The translations under genes and the position numbers were made by a program. From assembly GCF_001956295.1 (NCBI RefSeq), contig NZ_MRTD01000003.1, positions 124,001-188,000 on the forward strand: 64,000 nucleotides of DNA. The letters run 5' to 3'. The DNA is from Paenibacillus sp. FSL A5-0031. Lineage in GTDB: Bacteria; Bacillota; Bacilli; Paenibacillales; Paenibacillaceae. The notes beneath the pieces were generated by a model, which saw only the letters and a list, made by a program, of their open reading frames with translations, searched no databases and was not told the DNA's origin. Shown here piece by piece: positions 9,168 through 19,095 of the stretch. Each line of letters starts with the position of its first letter. The stretch's first letter is position 1.

Positions 9168-10055
9168 ATGAATAACAAATTGAGAATTGGAACGCTTGTC
9201 GGCGGCGGGAATGCGGATCAGATCATTCCACAAATCGTAAAGCACGGATTTGAATCGTTTAACTTAACTTTCTGGCAAACGACTGGTGAAACAGATCTTG
9301 TGGAGATGGCTAAACGGGTAAGAGCGCTCGCAGATGAACATGACTTTGTGGTTCCAGCTGTAAGCGTTTTCGGAAACCCGCTAACGGGAGAAGGAAACAA
9401 CGCAGATACGCTTGCGAGCTGGGAGCGTCTGATTGATCATGCGCATCTGTTTGGAGCTGATATTGTATCTGGGTTCACAGGCCGCTTGACGAATCAACCG
9501 ATTGACGAGTCTATTCCGAAATTCAAGGAAGTATTCGGGGAGCTCACACGCAGAGCAGCGGATAAAGGTGTACGGATTGCTTTTGAAAACTGCGATATGG
9601 GCGGAACCTGGGGGACAGGCGATTGGAATATTGCCCATAACCCGGCAGCCTGGGAACTTATGTTTAACGCGGTGCCGCTGGACAACATCGGATTGGAATG
9701 GGAGCCTTGCCACCAAATGGTCAGCTTAATCGATCCGATTCCGCAGCTGCGCAAATGGGCGAATAAGGTGTTCCATGTGCATGGCAAAGATGCAACGATC
9801 GCTTGGGATATCGTGAAGGAGCACGGGGTACACAGCAAGCAGCAGTATGTATGGCACCGTACACCTGGTTTTGGCGATACCAACTGGAAAGATATTATTA
9901 CGATTTTGAGACAGAACGATTATAAAGGCACAATTGATATTGAGGGCTGGCATGATCCTGTTTACAAGGACGAGTTGGAAATGACAGGACAAGTACATGC
10001 GCTTAATTATTTGAAAAACTGCCGCGGCGGCGATTTTGTTCCTAATCCGGTATAG
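9168..10055 (+). CDS. Sugar phosphate isomerase/epimerase (AP-endonuclease-2-like TIM barrel)
   Basis: A 295-residue cytoplasmic TIM-barrel protein. Metal-binding acids and histidines are placed as in the xylose isomerase-like family: FENCDMGGTWG near residue 140, GLEWEPCHQM near 180, VFHVHGKDA near 205 and DIEGWHDP near 265. It probably isomerises or epimerises a keto-sugar or inositol-like compound. It forms an operon with the dehydrogenase 34 bp downstream and is divergent from an AraC regulator. Such isomerase plus Gfo/Idh/MocA pairs are usual in uncharacterised sugar oxidation pathways; the substrate is not known. Confidence 0.85.
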   Translation: MNNKLRIGTLVGGGNADQIIPQIVKHGFESFNLTFWQTTGETDLVEMAKRVRALADEHDFVVPAVSVFGNPLTGEGNNADTLASWERLIDHAHLFGADIVSGFTGRLTNQPIDESIPKFKEVFGELTRRAADKGVRIAFENCDMGGTWGTGDWNIAHNPAAWELMFNAVPLDNIGLEWEPCHQMVSLIDPIPQLRKWANKVFHVHGKDATIAWDIVKEHGVHSKQQYVWHRTPGFGDTNWKDIITILRQNDYKGTIDIEGWHDPVYKDELEMTGQVHALNYLKNCRGGDFVPNPV

Positions 10056-10089
10056 ATAATAATAGAGTGCAAAAAAAGGAGAGAATATA

Positions 10090-11148
10090 ATGTCGATTAA
10101 GCATCGTGTCGTTATTGCCGGGTGCGGAGGCATGGCGAACACTTGGGTAGACTACGCCAAAGAACGGGAAGACACTGAAATTGTCGGGCTTGTTGATATT
10201 AAGGAAGAGTTTGCGCAAGCGATGGCTGAACGCAAGGGGCTTCATTGTCCAACCTTTACCGACATTAAAAAAGCGATCGCGGAGACAGATGCTACCATCG
10301 TATTCGATGTGACCATTCCTGCAAGCCATTATACAATCAGCACGACGGCTCTAGAGATGGGTTGTCATGTCTTCGGAGAAAAGCCGCTTGCAGAGTCGAT
10401 GGCTGATTGCAATGCAATCGTACGTATTGCTGCCGAGTCGGACAGAACACATGCCGTAATGCAAAATCGTAGGTTTGACCCGCGCATTCGTGCTTTTCGG
10501 CAATTGCTTGAGGAGGGCACGATCGGCAAACCAGGTTTTGTCGGCGCAGACTTTTTTCTAGGCGCTCACTTTGGTGGGTTCCGCGACGCGATGGACAGCC
10601 CATTGCTGCTGGATATGGCGATTCATACCTTCGATCAGGCGAGATTTATTATTGGTGCCGATCCTGTATCTGTCTACTGTCATGAGTTTAACCCTCCTGG
10701 CTCTTGGTATGCTGGAAATGCAAATGCGATCTGTATCTTTGAGATGTCCGACGGCTCCGTATTTAATTATCGCGGATCTTGGTGCGCGGAGGGGGCATCC
10801 ACAACATGGGAGGCTTCTTGGAGAGTAACTGGCGAGCATGGTACAGCGATTTGGGAAGGAGATAACAACCCGTATGCGGAGATCGTAGTTAGCGGCGATC
10901 AGAGCGGGAAATTCATACGTGACTATAAACGAGTAGAATCCCAGCTTCCTGAAATGGAAAATACGCATCATAAAGGCTGTTTGGACAATATGTTCGCGTC
11001 GCTTGAGGCAGGCAGCAAGCCGGAAACGGATTGCAGCGACAATATTTATAGTATGGCGATGGTTCTAGCCTCACTTGAGAGTGCAAAAACCGGTCAAAAG
11101 GTACAAATTGCTGGTTTTATGGAAGCGGCGCAGGCAAATAAATCATAG
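10090..11148 (+). CDS. Gfo/Idh/MocA-family oxidoreductase
   Basis: A 352-residue NAD(P)-dependent dehydrogenase. The N-terminal Rossmann fold has VVIAGCGGMANTW, and the family signature GCHVFGEKPLAESMADC provides the EKP lysine. The C-terminal domain carries the AIHTFDQARFIIG segment with the catalytic histidine. A good ribosome binding site (AAGGAGAG) precedes the ATG. It is the second gene of a two-gene operon with the TIM-barrel isomerase, and a strong terminator follows. Substrates of this family are sugars, inositols or their derivatives; none can be singled out. Confidence 0.9.
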   Translation: MSIKHRVVIAGCGGMANTWVDYAKEREDTEIVGLVDIKEEFAQAMAERKGLHCPTFTDIKKAIAETDATIVFDVTIPASHYTISTTALEMGCHVFGEKPLAESMADCNAIVRIAAESDRTHAVMQNRRFDPRIRAFRQLLEEGTIGKPGFVGADFFLGAHFGGFRDAMDSPLLLDMAIHTFDQARFIIGADPVSVYCHEFNPPGSWYAGNANAICIFEMSDGSVFNYRGSWCAEGASTTWEASWRVTGEHGTAIWEGDNNPYAEIVVSGDQSGKFIRDYKRVESQLPEMENTHHKGCLDNMFASLEAGSKPETDCSDNIYSMAMVLASLESAKTGQKVQIAGFMEAAQANKS

Positions 11149-11154
11149 GTGAAC

Positions 11155-11202
11155 AAGAGAGTGACTCCGAGCTGACACAGCTGCGGGGTCGCTCTTTTAT
11201 TT
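11155..11202 (+). terminator. Terminator after the Gfo/Idh/MocA gene
   Basis: AGAGAGTGAC-TCCGAGCTG pairs with CAGCTGCGG-GGTCGCTCTTT around a three-base loop, followed by a T-rich tract. It separates the dehydrogenase operon from the furanose transporter operon. Confidence 0.85.
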
Positions 11203-11306
11203 TGCATAAATGTCCGAATTCATTAAAAAAAGACCTATATTTCTAAATACGAACGATGGTCGTTTTTTCTACAATTGGAGGTGAAAACGGAAAGAGGTGA
11301 AGGACC

Positions 11307-12842
11307 ATGGGCACCGATTATGTGCTGCATATGAAAGGAATTAGCAAATCGTTTCCTGGCGTCAAGGCGCTTTCAAATGTTGATTTTGGTCTCAGGAAAG
11401 GCGAGATCCATGCGCTCATGGGAGAGAACGGCGCAGGAAAATCGACGTTGATTAAAGTAGCGACCGGCGTGCACAAATGGGATGCTGGAGAGGTGTTGCT
11501 TGCTGGCAGGACGATAGCTCCAAAATCTCCGCTGGAAGCACAGCGGCTTGGCATAAGTACGGTATATCAAGAGGTCAATTTATGCCCAAATCTTAGCGTG
11601 GCTGAGAACATTTATATTGGTCGTCATCCAAGAAAACGCGGATTAATAGACTGGCACAAAATGTACCAAGGCAGCGAGCGGCTGCTGGAGCGTCTTGACC
11701 TTGCGATTGATGTTAAGCAACCATTATCGCATTATTCGGTCGCTATTCAGCAGATGGTAGCCATTGCGAGAGCTGTTGATATTTCGAACGGTATTCTTAT
11801 ATTGGATGAGCCTACGTCAAGCCTTGATGCGAATGAGGTTAAACAGCTGTTCAAAGTTATGCGCATTCTAAAGCAAGAGGGCATGGGCATCGTATTTGTA
11901 ACTCATTTCCTAGACCAGGTATATGAAGTAACCGACCGAATTACGGTGCTGCGCAACGGGATGCTCGTCGGCGAATATTTAACGAAGGATTTAACCAAAA
12001 CAGAGCTTGTGTCCCATATGATCGGCAGGGAATGGAGCGTAGAAGAAGCAACAGGGAAAAAAGCAGTAGAGCGAACGGCTGGCGAAAACTTTTTGGAGGC
12101 CACCTCGCTTGGCAAACGAGGTAGCATTAATCCTATCGATCTTCAGATCGGGAAAGGGGAGGTGCTTGGTCTTGCAGGACTTCTTGGCTCAGGCCGAACA
12201 GAAATCGCTAAGCTCATCTTTGGCATCGACAAAGCGGATGAAGGCAGCTTGACCATAGACGGCGAGCTTATTTCTTCGATGTATCCGCAGAAAGCTATTC
12301 AGAAAGGGCTTGGATTCACGCCAGAGGATCGCAAAGTTGCAGGCATCATAGGAGAGCTTACCATTCGTGAAAATATCGTCTTGGCGCTGCAAGCCCGTAA
12401 AGGCCTCTTCTCATTCATACCGCTGCGCAAGCAGAAGGAAATCGCCAATTATTACATTGATTTGCTAAAGATCAAAACGCCAAGCGCGGAGCAGAAGATT
12501 GAAAATCTAAGCGGCGGTAATCAGCAAAAGGTTATTTTGGCGAGGTGGCTTGCTACGCAGCCGAAGCTGCTTATTCTGGATGAGCCGACACGCGGAATCG
12601 ATGTTGGTTCCAAGATGGAAATCCGCAAGCTCATTCTTGATTTGGCGGCAACAGGCATATCGATCCTCATCATATCGGCGGAGCTAGAGGAAATCGTTCA
12701 ATGCTGCAATCGGATTATCGTTTTACGCGATCGGATTAAGATCGGCGAGGTCGCCGGCGCAAACATGCGCGAGAACATTATTATGGAAATGATTGCGAAG
12801 GGAGCGGAAATGTATGGCGGGTCTGACGGGATTGGCGCGTAA
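11307..12842 (+). CDS. Furanose-type ABC transporter ATPase (YtfR-like)
   Basis: A 511-residue double ABC ATPase of the CUT2 sugar family. Domain 1 has Walker A GENGAGKST at residues 39-47 and Walker B GILILDEPTSSLD; domain 2 has LSGGNQQKVILARW and LLILDEPTRGIDVG. The gene order ATPase-permease-permease-binding protein matches the E. coli ytfR-ytfT-yjfF set, and the binding protein at 14920 strongly resembles YtfQ. AGAGGTGAAGGACC precedes the ATG. The 29-bp overlap with the next gene implies coupling. Import of a furanose-form sugar (galactofuranose or arabinofuranose) is inferred from the family. Confidence 0.9.
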   Translation: MGTDYVLHMKGISKSFPGVKALSNVDFGLRKGEIHALMGENGAGKSTLIKVATGVHKWDAGEVLLAGRTIAPKSPLEAQRLGISTVYQEVNLCPNLSVAENIYIGRHPRKRGLIDWHKMYQGSERLLERLDLAIDVKQPLSHYSVAIQQMVAIARAVDISNGILILDEPTSSLDANEVKQLFKVMRILKQEGMGIVFVTHFLDQVYEVTDRITVLRNGMLVGEYLTKDLTKTELVSHMIGREWSVEEATGKKAVERTAGENFLEATSLGKRGSINPIDLQIGKGEVLGLAGLLGSGRTEIAKLIFGIDKADEGSLTIDGELISSMYPQKAIQKGLGFTPEDRKVAGIIGELTIRENIVLALQARKGLFSFIPLRKQKEIANYYIDLLKIKTPSAEQKIENLSGGNQQKVILARWLATQPKLLILDEPTRGIDVGSKMEIRKLILDLAATGISILIISAELEEIVQCCNRIIVLRDRIKIGEVAGANMRENIIMEMIAKGAEMYGGSDGIGA

Positions 12843-13821
12843 TTTAAGCAAGCAGAAAATCATTTGGCCGATTCTGGCACTCGCTGTATTGTTTCTTTTC
12901 AATTTGATCGTCATCCCTGATTTTTTTCGAATGGAATGGAAGGATGGTCATTTATTCGGCAATTTAATTGATATTTTGAAAAATGGATCGCCGCTCATCA
13001 TTATTGCTATTGGCATGACTCTAGTCATTGCTAAAGAGGGAATTGATATATCCGTAGGATCAGTTCTCGCTATTTCGGGGGCTATCGCGGTATTTATGCT
13101 CGATGGTTATCCACTTTGGCTTGTCATTCTAGCAGGGGTATTTGCAGGGTTATTATGCGGCTTATGGAATGGGATGCTCGTTGCGATGATTGGCATTCAG
13201 CCGATGGTGGCTACCTTAATTTTGCTTACGATTGGCCGAGGAATCGCTCAACTAATTACGAGCGGGCAAGTGCTTACGACTAACGATAAGGCGTATCAGT
13301 TTATTGGAAAAGGGCATTTGCTAGGGCTGCCATTTCCACTGTTCATTGCGATGGCTGTATTTTTACTCGTATATCTATTCAAAACGCGTACCGCATTCGG
13401 ACTTTTTCTAGAGGCTGCCGGCGGCAATAAGACAGCGAGCAGCTATGCGGGTATACGTCCTAAAGTAATCTTCATGACCGCTTATACGATTACGGGCATT
13501 TGCGCCGGTATTGCCGGCATTATTATTAGTGCAAACGTAGCAAGTGCCGATGCGAACAATGCCGGACTGTGGATAGAGCTGGATGCTATTTTAGCTGTCG
13601 TAATTGGCGGAACCTCGATGCGTGGCGGACGCTTCTACCTTGGCGGAACGATCTTCGGAGCCTTGTTCATCCAAAGTTTAACGACGACGATTTATTCTTT
13701 GGGTGTTGAGCCTTCCAGTATTTTGCTCGTTAAAGCGGTTGTTGTTATTATCGTCTGCTTGATTCAATCCGACTTATTCCGGCAGTCATTCAAATTTGTG
13801 AAAAAGAAGGTGGCGGCATAA
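12814..13821 (+). CDS. Furanose-type ABC transporter permease 1 (YtfT-like)
   Basis: About 335 residues with eight to ten membrane helices and the BPD_transp_2 signature (IGMTLVIAKEGIDISVGSVLAISG; VIGGTSMRGGRFYLGG). The frame is open from 12793, but GGGAGCGG lies before the ATG at 12814, which starts the hydrophobic protein properly. It overlaps the ATPase gene by 29 bp and the next permease by one base. Two different permease genes side by side indicate a heterodimeric channel, as in YtfT/YjfF. Confidence 0.88.
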   Translation: MAGLTGLARNLSKQKIIWPILALAVLFLFNLIVIPDFFRMEWKDGHLFGNLIDILKNGSPLIIIAIGMTLVIAKEGIDISVGSVLAISGAIAVFMLDGYPLWLVILAGVFAGLLCGLWNGMLVAMIGIQPMVATLILLTIGRGIAQLITSGQVLTTNDKAYQFIGKGHLLGLPFPLFIAMAVFLLVYLFKTRTAFGLFLEAAGGNKTASSYAGIRPKVIFMTAYTITGICAGIAGIIISANVASADANNAGLWIELDAILAVVIGGTSMRGGRFYLGGTIFGALFIQSLTTTIYSLGVEPSSILLVKAVVVIIVCLIQSDLFRQSFKFVKKKVAA

Positions 13822-14849
13822 TGAAGCTGATTTCTCTGAAAATTAGCCATAACAATATTATTGTTTTGGCTACGCTGCTTCTTTTGTTTATTTTGTACGG
13901 ATCAGGTGCTGCGCTTTACAAGGGCTTTTTCTCCATGCAAGTATTTTTGAATCTATTTATAGACAACGCCTATCTCATTATTGTGGCCACAGGCATGGCA
14001 TTCGTCATTATAAAAGGCGGCATCGATTTATCCGTAGCTTCGGTCGTTGCGCTGATCAGCATGGTGTCGGCGTCACTCTTCCAGCATGGGGCAAACGCAC
14101 TTGTTGTAACGATCGTTGCTCTCGTCATTGGTACGCTGTTTGGGGCAGGACAAGGGTATTTAATTCAGAGATTTCAGCTGCATCCTTGGATTGTCACGCT
14201 GGCGGGAATGTTCCTTGCTAGAGGGATCAGCTTTCTCATCAGCACGGAGAGTATCGTTATTAGCAATTCGGTTTATGTGAAGCTCTCCCAATACAAAATT
14301 TATTTGTGGGGCGATCATTTTATAACGATTAGTGTCGTCATTGCGATTGCCGTTGTGATCGCTGCTCTTCTGATTGGGCGGTATTCCTCCTTCGGCAGGG
14401 CGGTGTATGCGATTGGCGGCAGTGAAAAGTCCGCTGTTTTGATGGGGCTGCCTGTTGCACGAACGACAATTCTTGTATACACCTTAAGCGGTTTGTTCTC
14501 TGCAATTGGGGGCATCGTGTTTACACTTTATATGCTGTCGGGCTATTCGCTGCATTTGATGGGGATGGAAATGGATGCAATTGCGTCGTGCGTTATTGGC
14601 GGTATTTTGCTCACTGGCGGATTTGGTTATTTGATCGGGCCAACGCTTGGCGTGCTTTGTACAGGTATTATACAAACGATCATTATGTTTCAAGGGACGC
14701 TCAGCTCTTGGTGGACTAAGATTACGATTGGATTTTTATTGTTTCTTTTCATGGCTTTTCAACGAATTATTGTGATGAGAAAAGAAAAAAACGCTTTGCC
14801 AGCTTCCAAAAATAAACCGAAATTTGAAAATAAAGTCGTTAATTTGTAA
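13821..14849 (+). CDS. Furanose-type ABC transporter permease 2 (YjfF-like)
   Basis: A 342-residue polytopic permease with the family pattern ATGMAFVIIKGGIDLSVASVV and AIGGSEKSAVLMGLP. It shares the fold but only limited sequence with the preceding permease, and probably pairs with it. Its ATG overlaps the previous stop (TAATG). The C-terminal tail after about residue 320 is charged and cytoplasmic. Confidence 0.88.
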   Translation: MKLISLKISHNNIIVLATLLLLFILYGSGAALYKGFFSMQVFLNLFIDNAYLIIVATGMAFVIIKGGIDLSVASVVALISMVSASLFQHGANALVVTIVALVIGTLFGAGQGYLIQRFQLHPWIVTLAGMFLARGISFLISTESIVISNSVYVKLSQYKIYLWGDHFITISVVIAIAVVIAALLIGRYSSFGRAVYAIGGSEKSAVLMGLPVARTTILVYTLSGLFSAIGGIVFTLYMLSGYSLHLMGMEMDAIASCVIGGILLTGGFGYLIGPTLGVLCTGIIQTIIMFQGTLSSWWTKITIGFLLFLFMAFQRIIVMRKEKNALPASKNKPKFENKVVNL

Positions 14850-14919
14850 ATACAGAACATTTGCAACATTTGTATATTGAGAGTGTAGCCAATACAAGTT
14901 CGATAGGGAGGAAATAAGA

Positions 14920-15969
14920 ATGAACAGAAAGAAACCGTTTATCGTCACGATGCTAGCTGCGATTATGCTGGTAGGCTTGATCGCCGGTTGTGGCAACAAC
15001 AGCAATAATGGGGGCAACAAACCAGCAAACGGAAATGCAACAAACAAGCCAACAGAGAATGCAGCAACGGAAGCACCACCGGAAGCGAACAAGAAGCTGG
15101 TTGTAGGATTCGCGCAAATCGGTGCGGAAAGCGGCTGGCGTGATGCTGAGACCGATTCGGTTAAAGCGACATTTAGCGAAGATCCGAACTTCGAGCTGAA
15201 ATTCTCTGACGCACAGCAAAAGCAAGAAAACCAAATTAAAGCGATCCGTACGTTTATCGCCCAAAAAGTAGATGCCATTGGACTTGCGCCAGTCGTAGAA
15301 TCAGGCTGGGAAACGGTATTAAAGGAAGCTAAAGATGCGAATATTCCAGTGTTTTTGCTAGACCGCGGCATTACAAAAGGCAATGAGGACTTGTATGTAT
15401 CGTTTATCGGTTCCGACTTTATTCTCGAGGGTCAAAACGCAGCAAAATGGATGATCGATGAGTTTGGCGCTGGCGCTCAAGTCAACATCGTTCAATTGGA
15501 AGGCACAGTAGGTGCAAGCGCAGCGAATGACCGTAAAAAAGGATTCGAGGATGCGATTGCTGGTGAAGCCGGCTACAAAATCGTTTATTCCCAAACAGGC
15601 GATTTCACTCGCGCCAAAGGCAAAGAGGTCATGGAAGCTTATTTGAAAAAGGATAAAAACATCCAAGTTGTCTACGCACATAATGACGATATGGCGCTAG
15701 GCGCGATTCAAGCGATTGAAGAAGCGGGCTTAAAGCCAGGTAAAGATATTAAAATTATCGGCGTTGACGGCATTAAAGCAGCTTTTGAAGCGATTGCAGA
15801 AGGTAAAATGAATGTTACTGTAGAATGTAATCCATTGCTGGGACCACAGCTGAAGCAAGCGATTCTCGATTACAAAGCTGGCACTACGCTCGAAAAATGG
15901 ATTAAATCGGATGAGGACGTTTATTTCGGCCAAAAAGCAATCGATGCGCTGCCAAATCGCAAATATTAA
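14920..15969 (+). CDS. YtfQ-like furanose-binding lipoprotein
   Basis: A 349-residue type-I sugar-binding protein. A signal peptide ends in a lipobox (VGLIAGCGNN), followed by an Asn/Gly/Thr-rich linker to about residue 55. The mature part reads closely like E. coli YtfQ: GFAQIGAESGWRDAET, DAQQKQENQIKAIRTFIAQ, GLAPVVESGWE, FLLDRGI, VQLEGTVGASAANDRKKGF, QTGDFTRAKGKEVMEAY and YAHNDDMALGAIQAIEEAG. It is last in the importer operon and should capture the sugar outside the membrane. YtfQ binds galactofuranose; here the nearby GH127 gene makes L-arabinofuranose an equally good candidate. The domain is repeated in the protein at 19092-20972. Confidence 0.92.
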   Translation: MNRKKPFIVTMLAAIMLVGLIAGCGNNSNNGGNKPANGNATNKPTENAATEAPPEANKKLVVGFAQIGAESGWRDAETDSVKATFSEDPNFELKFSDAQQKQENQIKAIRTFIAQKVDAIGLAPVVESGWETVLKEAKDANIPVFLLDRGITKGNEDLYVSFIGSDFILEGQNAAKWMIDEFGAGAQVNIVQLEGTVGASAANDRKKGFEDAIAGEAGYKIVYSQTGDFTRAKGKEVMEAYLKKDKNIQVVYAHNDDMALGAIQAIEEAGLKPGKDIKIIGVDGIKAAFEAIAEGKMNVTVECNPLLGPQLKQAILDYKAGTTLEKWIKSDEDVYFGQKAIDALPNRKY

Positions 15970-15999
15970 TCGTTATGGCAATTGAAGATAGGTAAATTA

Positions 16000-16042
16000 C
16001 GAGACTGCAGAAGAGAAAAATCTCTTATGCAGTTTCGTTTTT
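16000..16042 (+). terminator. Terminator after the binding-protein gene
   Basis: CGAGACTGCAGAAGAGA pairs with TCTCTTATGCAGTTTCG over an AAAA loop, followed by T5. It ends the transporter operon before the histidine kinase gene 45 bp further on, so the sensor genes probably have their own promoter or receive read-through. Confidence 0.88.
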
Positions 16043-16086
16043 CGCATTTCAAAGGAAATGATCACTATTTGATGAGGACGGATTGA

Positions 16087-17859
16087 ATGTTTATGCTAAG
16101 CGGTTTATTTGCGAATCGTAGTATCCGTTTCAAGCTTTTATTTTATTTCGTCATCATTACTTTATTTTCAATCGCTGCGCTCAGCATTCTGGGCAGCACC
16201 TTATACAAAAATGCAATTGAAGAGGAAACGAATGCACATACGGTGCAAATGATGGATCAGGTAAAAAACCACATTGAAGTATACATAAAAGAAATGGATA
16301 ACATTATTTATTATTTGTCGCAGGACGCGTCGGTCATCGAATTTATGAGAAGATCGAATAACGAATCAGGGCAGTTGAAGCTGCTGGATTCTAAGGTGAG
16401 GAAACTTCAGAGGGTCTATATAGAGAAGCATGTAGAAATTGCTGGAGCAATGATTGTGAGCCGCAACAACCAATTCGCAAGCAGCGGCTTAGAGCCGATT
16501 ACGAGAGATTTCATGACGGAAGAGCAGTGGTACAAGAAGGCAGCTCTTCAGCCGGAGCATATTCATTTGTTCAGCCATCCGATTGGGAGAAATATTAGAG
16601 CAGAGCAAAATTTAAGCGCCGATCAGGTGCTGTCGTTCGTGCGGGCCGTAAAGGACCCGTTGACCGGCCAAGTGCTTGGCGTTATTTTGATCGATATGAA
16701 ATTAGACATTATTCAGGCGATCGTAGAATCGGTATCGCTAGGGAAAAGCGGCTTTATTTTTATTATGGATGAGAATGGCGGTGTCGTGTATTCGCCGGTC
16801 AATCCGATTGTGTACCGCATTTCGGGCGATTGGATGGAGGGGCGCTCTGGCAAAGTCATTCGCCAAGTCAATGAGCTTGAATACCAGATGATCTATAATA
16901 CCTTTCCAGAGTTTGATTGGCGAATCGTCGGCGTGTTTCCGCTTAAGGAGTCGCTTCAAGTCGTTGCGGACATTCAATTTTATACCGTTATTATTGCGCT
17001 TGTCACGCTGCTGCTTGCCTTTATGGCATCCTGGTATTTCACGAATGCGATCGTTCGTCCCGTTGGGAAGCTGCGCAGTTTAATGAAGAAGGTAGAAGAA
17101 GGCGAGCTTCATCTGCGCTTTCCTAGTAAAACGAAAGATGAGATCGGACAGCTGGGCAATAGCTTTAACCATATGGTGCAGGAAATTGACAATTTAATTC
17201 ATCTTGTATATTTGGAGCAAAGAGAGAAACGCGAGGCCGAGCTGAAAATATTGCAAGCGCAAATTAAACCTCATTTCCTCTATAACACGCTGGATACGAT
17301 TCAGTGGATGGCACAGGACCGGGATGCCGATGATATCGTCGATATCGTAGTTGCCTTAACTCATCTCTTCCGAATCAGCCTTAGCAAAGGTCGGGAGGTT
17401 ATTCCGCTTAGCGACGAGATTCAGCATGTGGAGAGCTATTTAATTATTCAAATGGCCAGATATGAGGATAAGTTATCCTTTGAGATCGACATTCCGCAGG
17501 AGCTGCAGACGCAAAGCGTACTCAAAATCATTTTGCAGCCGCTCGTCGAGAATGCAATTTATCATGGCATCAAAGAAAAGCTGGCTAAAGGCACGATTCG
17601 TATACATGGCTCTGCAGAAGACAATAAGCTGGTTCTTGTTGTTGAAGATGACGGTGTCGGGTTTGAAGCGGAGCGGCTGATTCAGATGAATGAATCGTTT
17701 CATGCTATCCGGCAAAGCAGCGAGGATCGAGGTTATGGATTGTACAATGTGAATGAACGAATCAAGCTGTCATATGGCTCTGGTTATGGTCTTACCATTG
17801 AGAGCGAGCGGGGACAAGGCTCCAAAATCGTGGTAAAGCTACCGTTAATAGTTGGATAA
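16087..17859 (+). CDS. YesM-type sensor histidine kinase
   Basis: A 590-residue membrane kinase. The first membrane helix is at about residues 15-37, an extracellular dCache-like sensor at 38-300, the second helix near 300-320 (VIIALVTLLLAFMASWYF), and a HAMP domain at 320-375. The His_kinase domain has QIKPHFLYNTLD with the phospho-acceptor H396. The HATPase_c domain has LVENAIYHG (N box) and VEDDGVGF. It phosphorylates the YesN-type regulator encoded 24 bp downstream. The third gene, a tandem sugar-binding protein, probably presents ligands to its extracellular domain, as XylFII does to LytS in Clostridium; that is inference. Confidence 0.92.
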   Translation: MFMLSGLFANRSIRFKLLFYFVIITLFSIAALSILGSTLYKNAIEEETNAHTVQMMDQVKNHIEVYIKEMDNIIYYLSQDASVIEFMRRSNNESGQLKLLDSKVRKLQRVYIEKHVEIAGAMIVSRNNQFASSGLEPITRDFMTEEQWYKKAALQPEHIHLFSHPIGRNIRAEQNLSADQVLSFVRAVKDPLTGQVLGVILIDMKLDIIQAIVESVSLGKSGFIFIMDENGGVVYSPVNPIVYRISGDWMEGRSGKVIRQVNELEYQMIYNTFPEFDWRIVGVFPLKESLQVVADIQFYTVIIALVTLLLAFMASWYFTNAIVRPVGKLRSLMKKVEEGELHLRFPSKTKDEIGQLGNSFNHMVQEIDNLIHLVYLEQREKREAELKILQAQIKPHFLYNTLDTIQWMAQDRDADDIVDIVVALTHLFRISLSKGREVIPLSDEIQHVESYLIIQMARYEDKLSFEIDIPQELQTQSVLKIILQPLVENAIYHGIKEKLAKGTIRIHGSAEDNKLVLVVEDDGVGFEAERLIQMNESFHAIRQSSEDRGYGLYNVNERIKLSYGSGYGLTIESERGQGSKIVVKLPLIVG

Positions 17860-17883
17860 CTCGAAATGGCTGGGGGTATGGAG

Positions 17884-19095
17884 ATGTGGAAGCTGCTTAT
17901 AGCGGATGATGAGCCGAAGATCCGCAGGGGATTAGCCAAGGTGCTTCCTTGGGAGGAGCTTGGCATAGAACTGGTAGGCGAAGCCGAGAACGGCTTGCAA
18001 GCGCTTGAGCTCGCGGAAGAGCGTAAGCCCGATATTTTGTTTGTTGATATTTGCATGCCATTTGTAGACGGGCTGGAGTTCATTGAGCGGCTGCGGCAAA
18101 CGCTGGAACGCAGCATTGTCATCGTTATTTCAGGACATGATGAGTTTCGTTACGCGCAGCAGGCGGTAAAGCTGCATGTATTCGAATACATGCTCAAGCC
18201 TGTAATGAAAAGCAAGCTGGAGACTGTTGTACGCAAAGCGATAAGCGAGCTTGAGCAGAAACGAGACAAGGAGCAAAAGCTGGAATGGATGGATCAGCAG
18301 CTCAAAACCAATTCCGTCGCGATTCGGGATACGTTTTTGTTGAAATGGCTGGAAGGCATTATTGCGCCTGAGGAAATTCATAATCAGACCGCCTTCCTAA
18401 GACTGGGTTGGGTAGATGCTGTCGGCATGATCGCCTTTAAGGTGATTCAAAACGTGGAATCCGGCAAGGCGATGCGCGTGTGGGACCGCGACCTTCTGGA
18501 GTTTGCTTTGAAAAACATTACAGAGGATCTGCTTGCTGGCAATGGAGCTGGCAATCATGTCGTGCTTAACGATAAGAAAGGTCAAATCATCGTCATGGGC
18601 TGTTTAGACAGCTATAACGAATGGCTTAAGTTAGGACAGAAAATTCAAGATAAAATGGAAGCACTTCTTGAAAAAACGATTATTTTTGAGCAGCAGGCAG
18701 TGGAGAGTACCGAAGAGCTTCCGAAGCTGTACCGTACGTTGTCAAGAGAGCTTAGCAGCAAAGGCAGCTTGTCTCCGATCGTTATTTTGACGAAAAAGTT
18801 TATTGATCGTAATTTCTACATGCCTTCGCTGACGCTTGGCGATGTCGCTGAAGGTGTACAGGTGAGTCCTACTTATTTAAGCAAGCAGCTGAAGCGGGAG
18901 CTTGGGCTTTCTTTTATCGATTATTTGACGGAGGTTCGAATTCGGAAAGCGATTCAATTGATGAGCGATCCCTTGTTCAAAGTGTATGAAATTGCGGAGA
19001 AGGTAGGGTACAGCAGCCAGCATTATTTCAGCAGCGCCTTTAAGAAGGTGACTGGAACCTCGCCGATGGTCTATAAGAAAGGGATACGTTCATGA
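17884..19095 (+). CDS. YesN-type response regulator with AraC output domain
   Basis: A receiver domain (about 1-120) has the acidic pair D8-D9, the phospho-acceptor D55 in ILFVDICMP and the lysine in YMLKPV. A linker of about 150 residues follows. A C-terminal AraC helix-turn-helix pair comes last (LTLGDVAEGVQVSPTYLSKQLK and VYEIAEKVGYSSQHYFSSAFKK). The frame is open from 17866; the ATG at 17884 is preferred because GGGGG lies seven bases upstream and the receiver fold starts there. Its stop overlaps the next ATG (ATGA). The likely targets are the transporter genes just upstream; no binding site can be defined from sequence alone. Confidence 0.92.
   Translation: MWKLLIADDEPKIRRGLAKVLPWEELGIELVGEAENGLQALELAEERKPDILFVDICMPFVDGLEFIERLRQTLERSIVIVISGHDEFRYAQQAVKLHVFEYMLKPVMKSKLETVVRKAISELEQKRDKEQKLEWMDQQLKTNSVAIRDTFLLKWLEGIIAPEEIHNQTAFLRLGWVDAVGMIAFKVIQNVESGKAMRVWDRDLLEFALKNITEDLLAGNGAGNHVVLNDKKGQIIVMGCLDSYNEWLKLGQKIQDKMEALLEKTIIFEQQAVESTEELPKLYRTLSRELSSKGSLSPIVILTKKFIDRNFYMPSLTLGDVAEGVQVSPTYLSKQLKRELGLSFIDYLTEVRIRKAIQLMSDPLFKVYEIAEKVGYSSQHYFSSAFKKVTGTSPMVYKKGIRS

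Noticed and set aside
9381-9883. Minus-strand open frames of over 100 codons inside the isomerase gene
   Set aside because: They are shadows of a well-conserved TIM-barrel gene, without family motifs.
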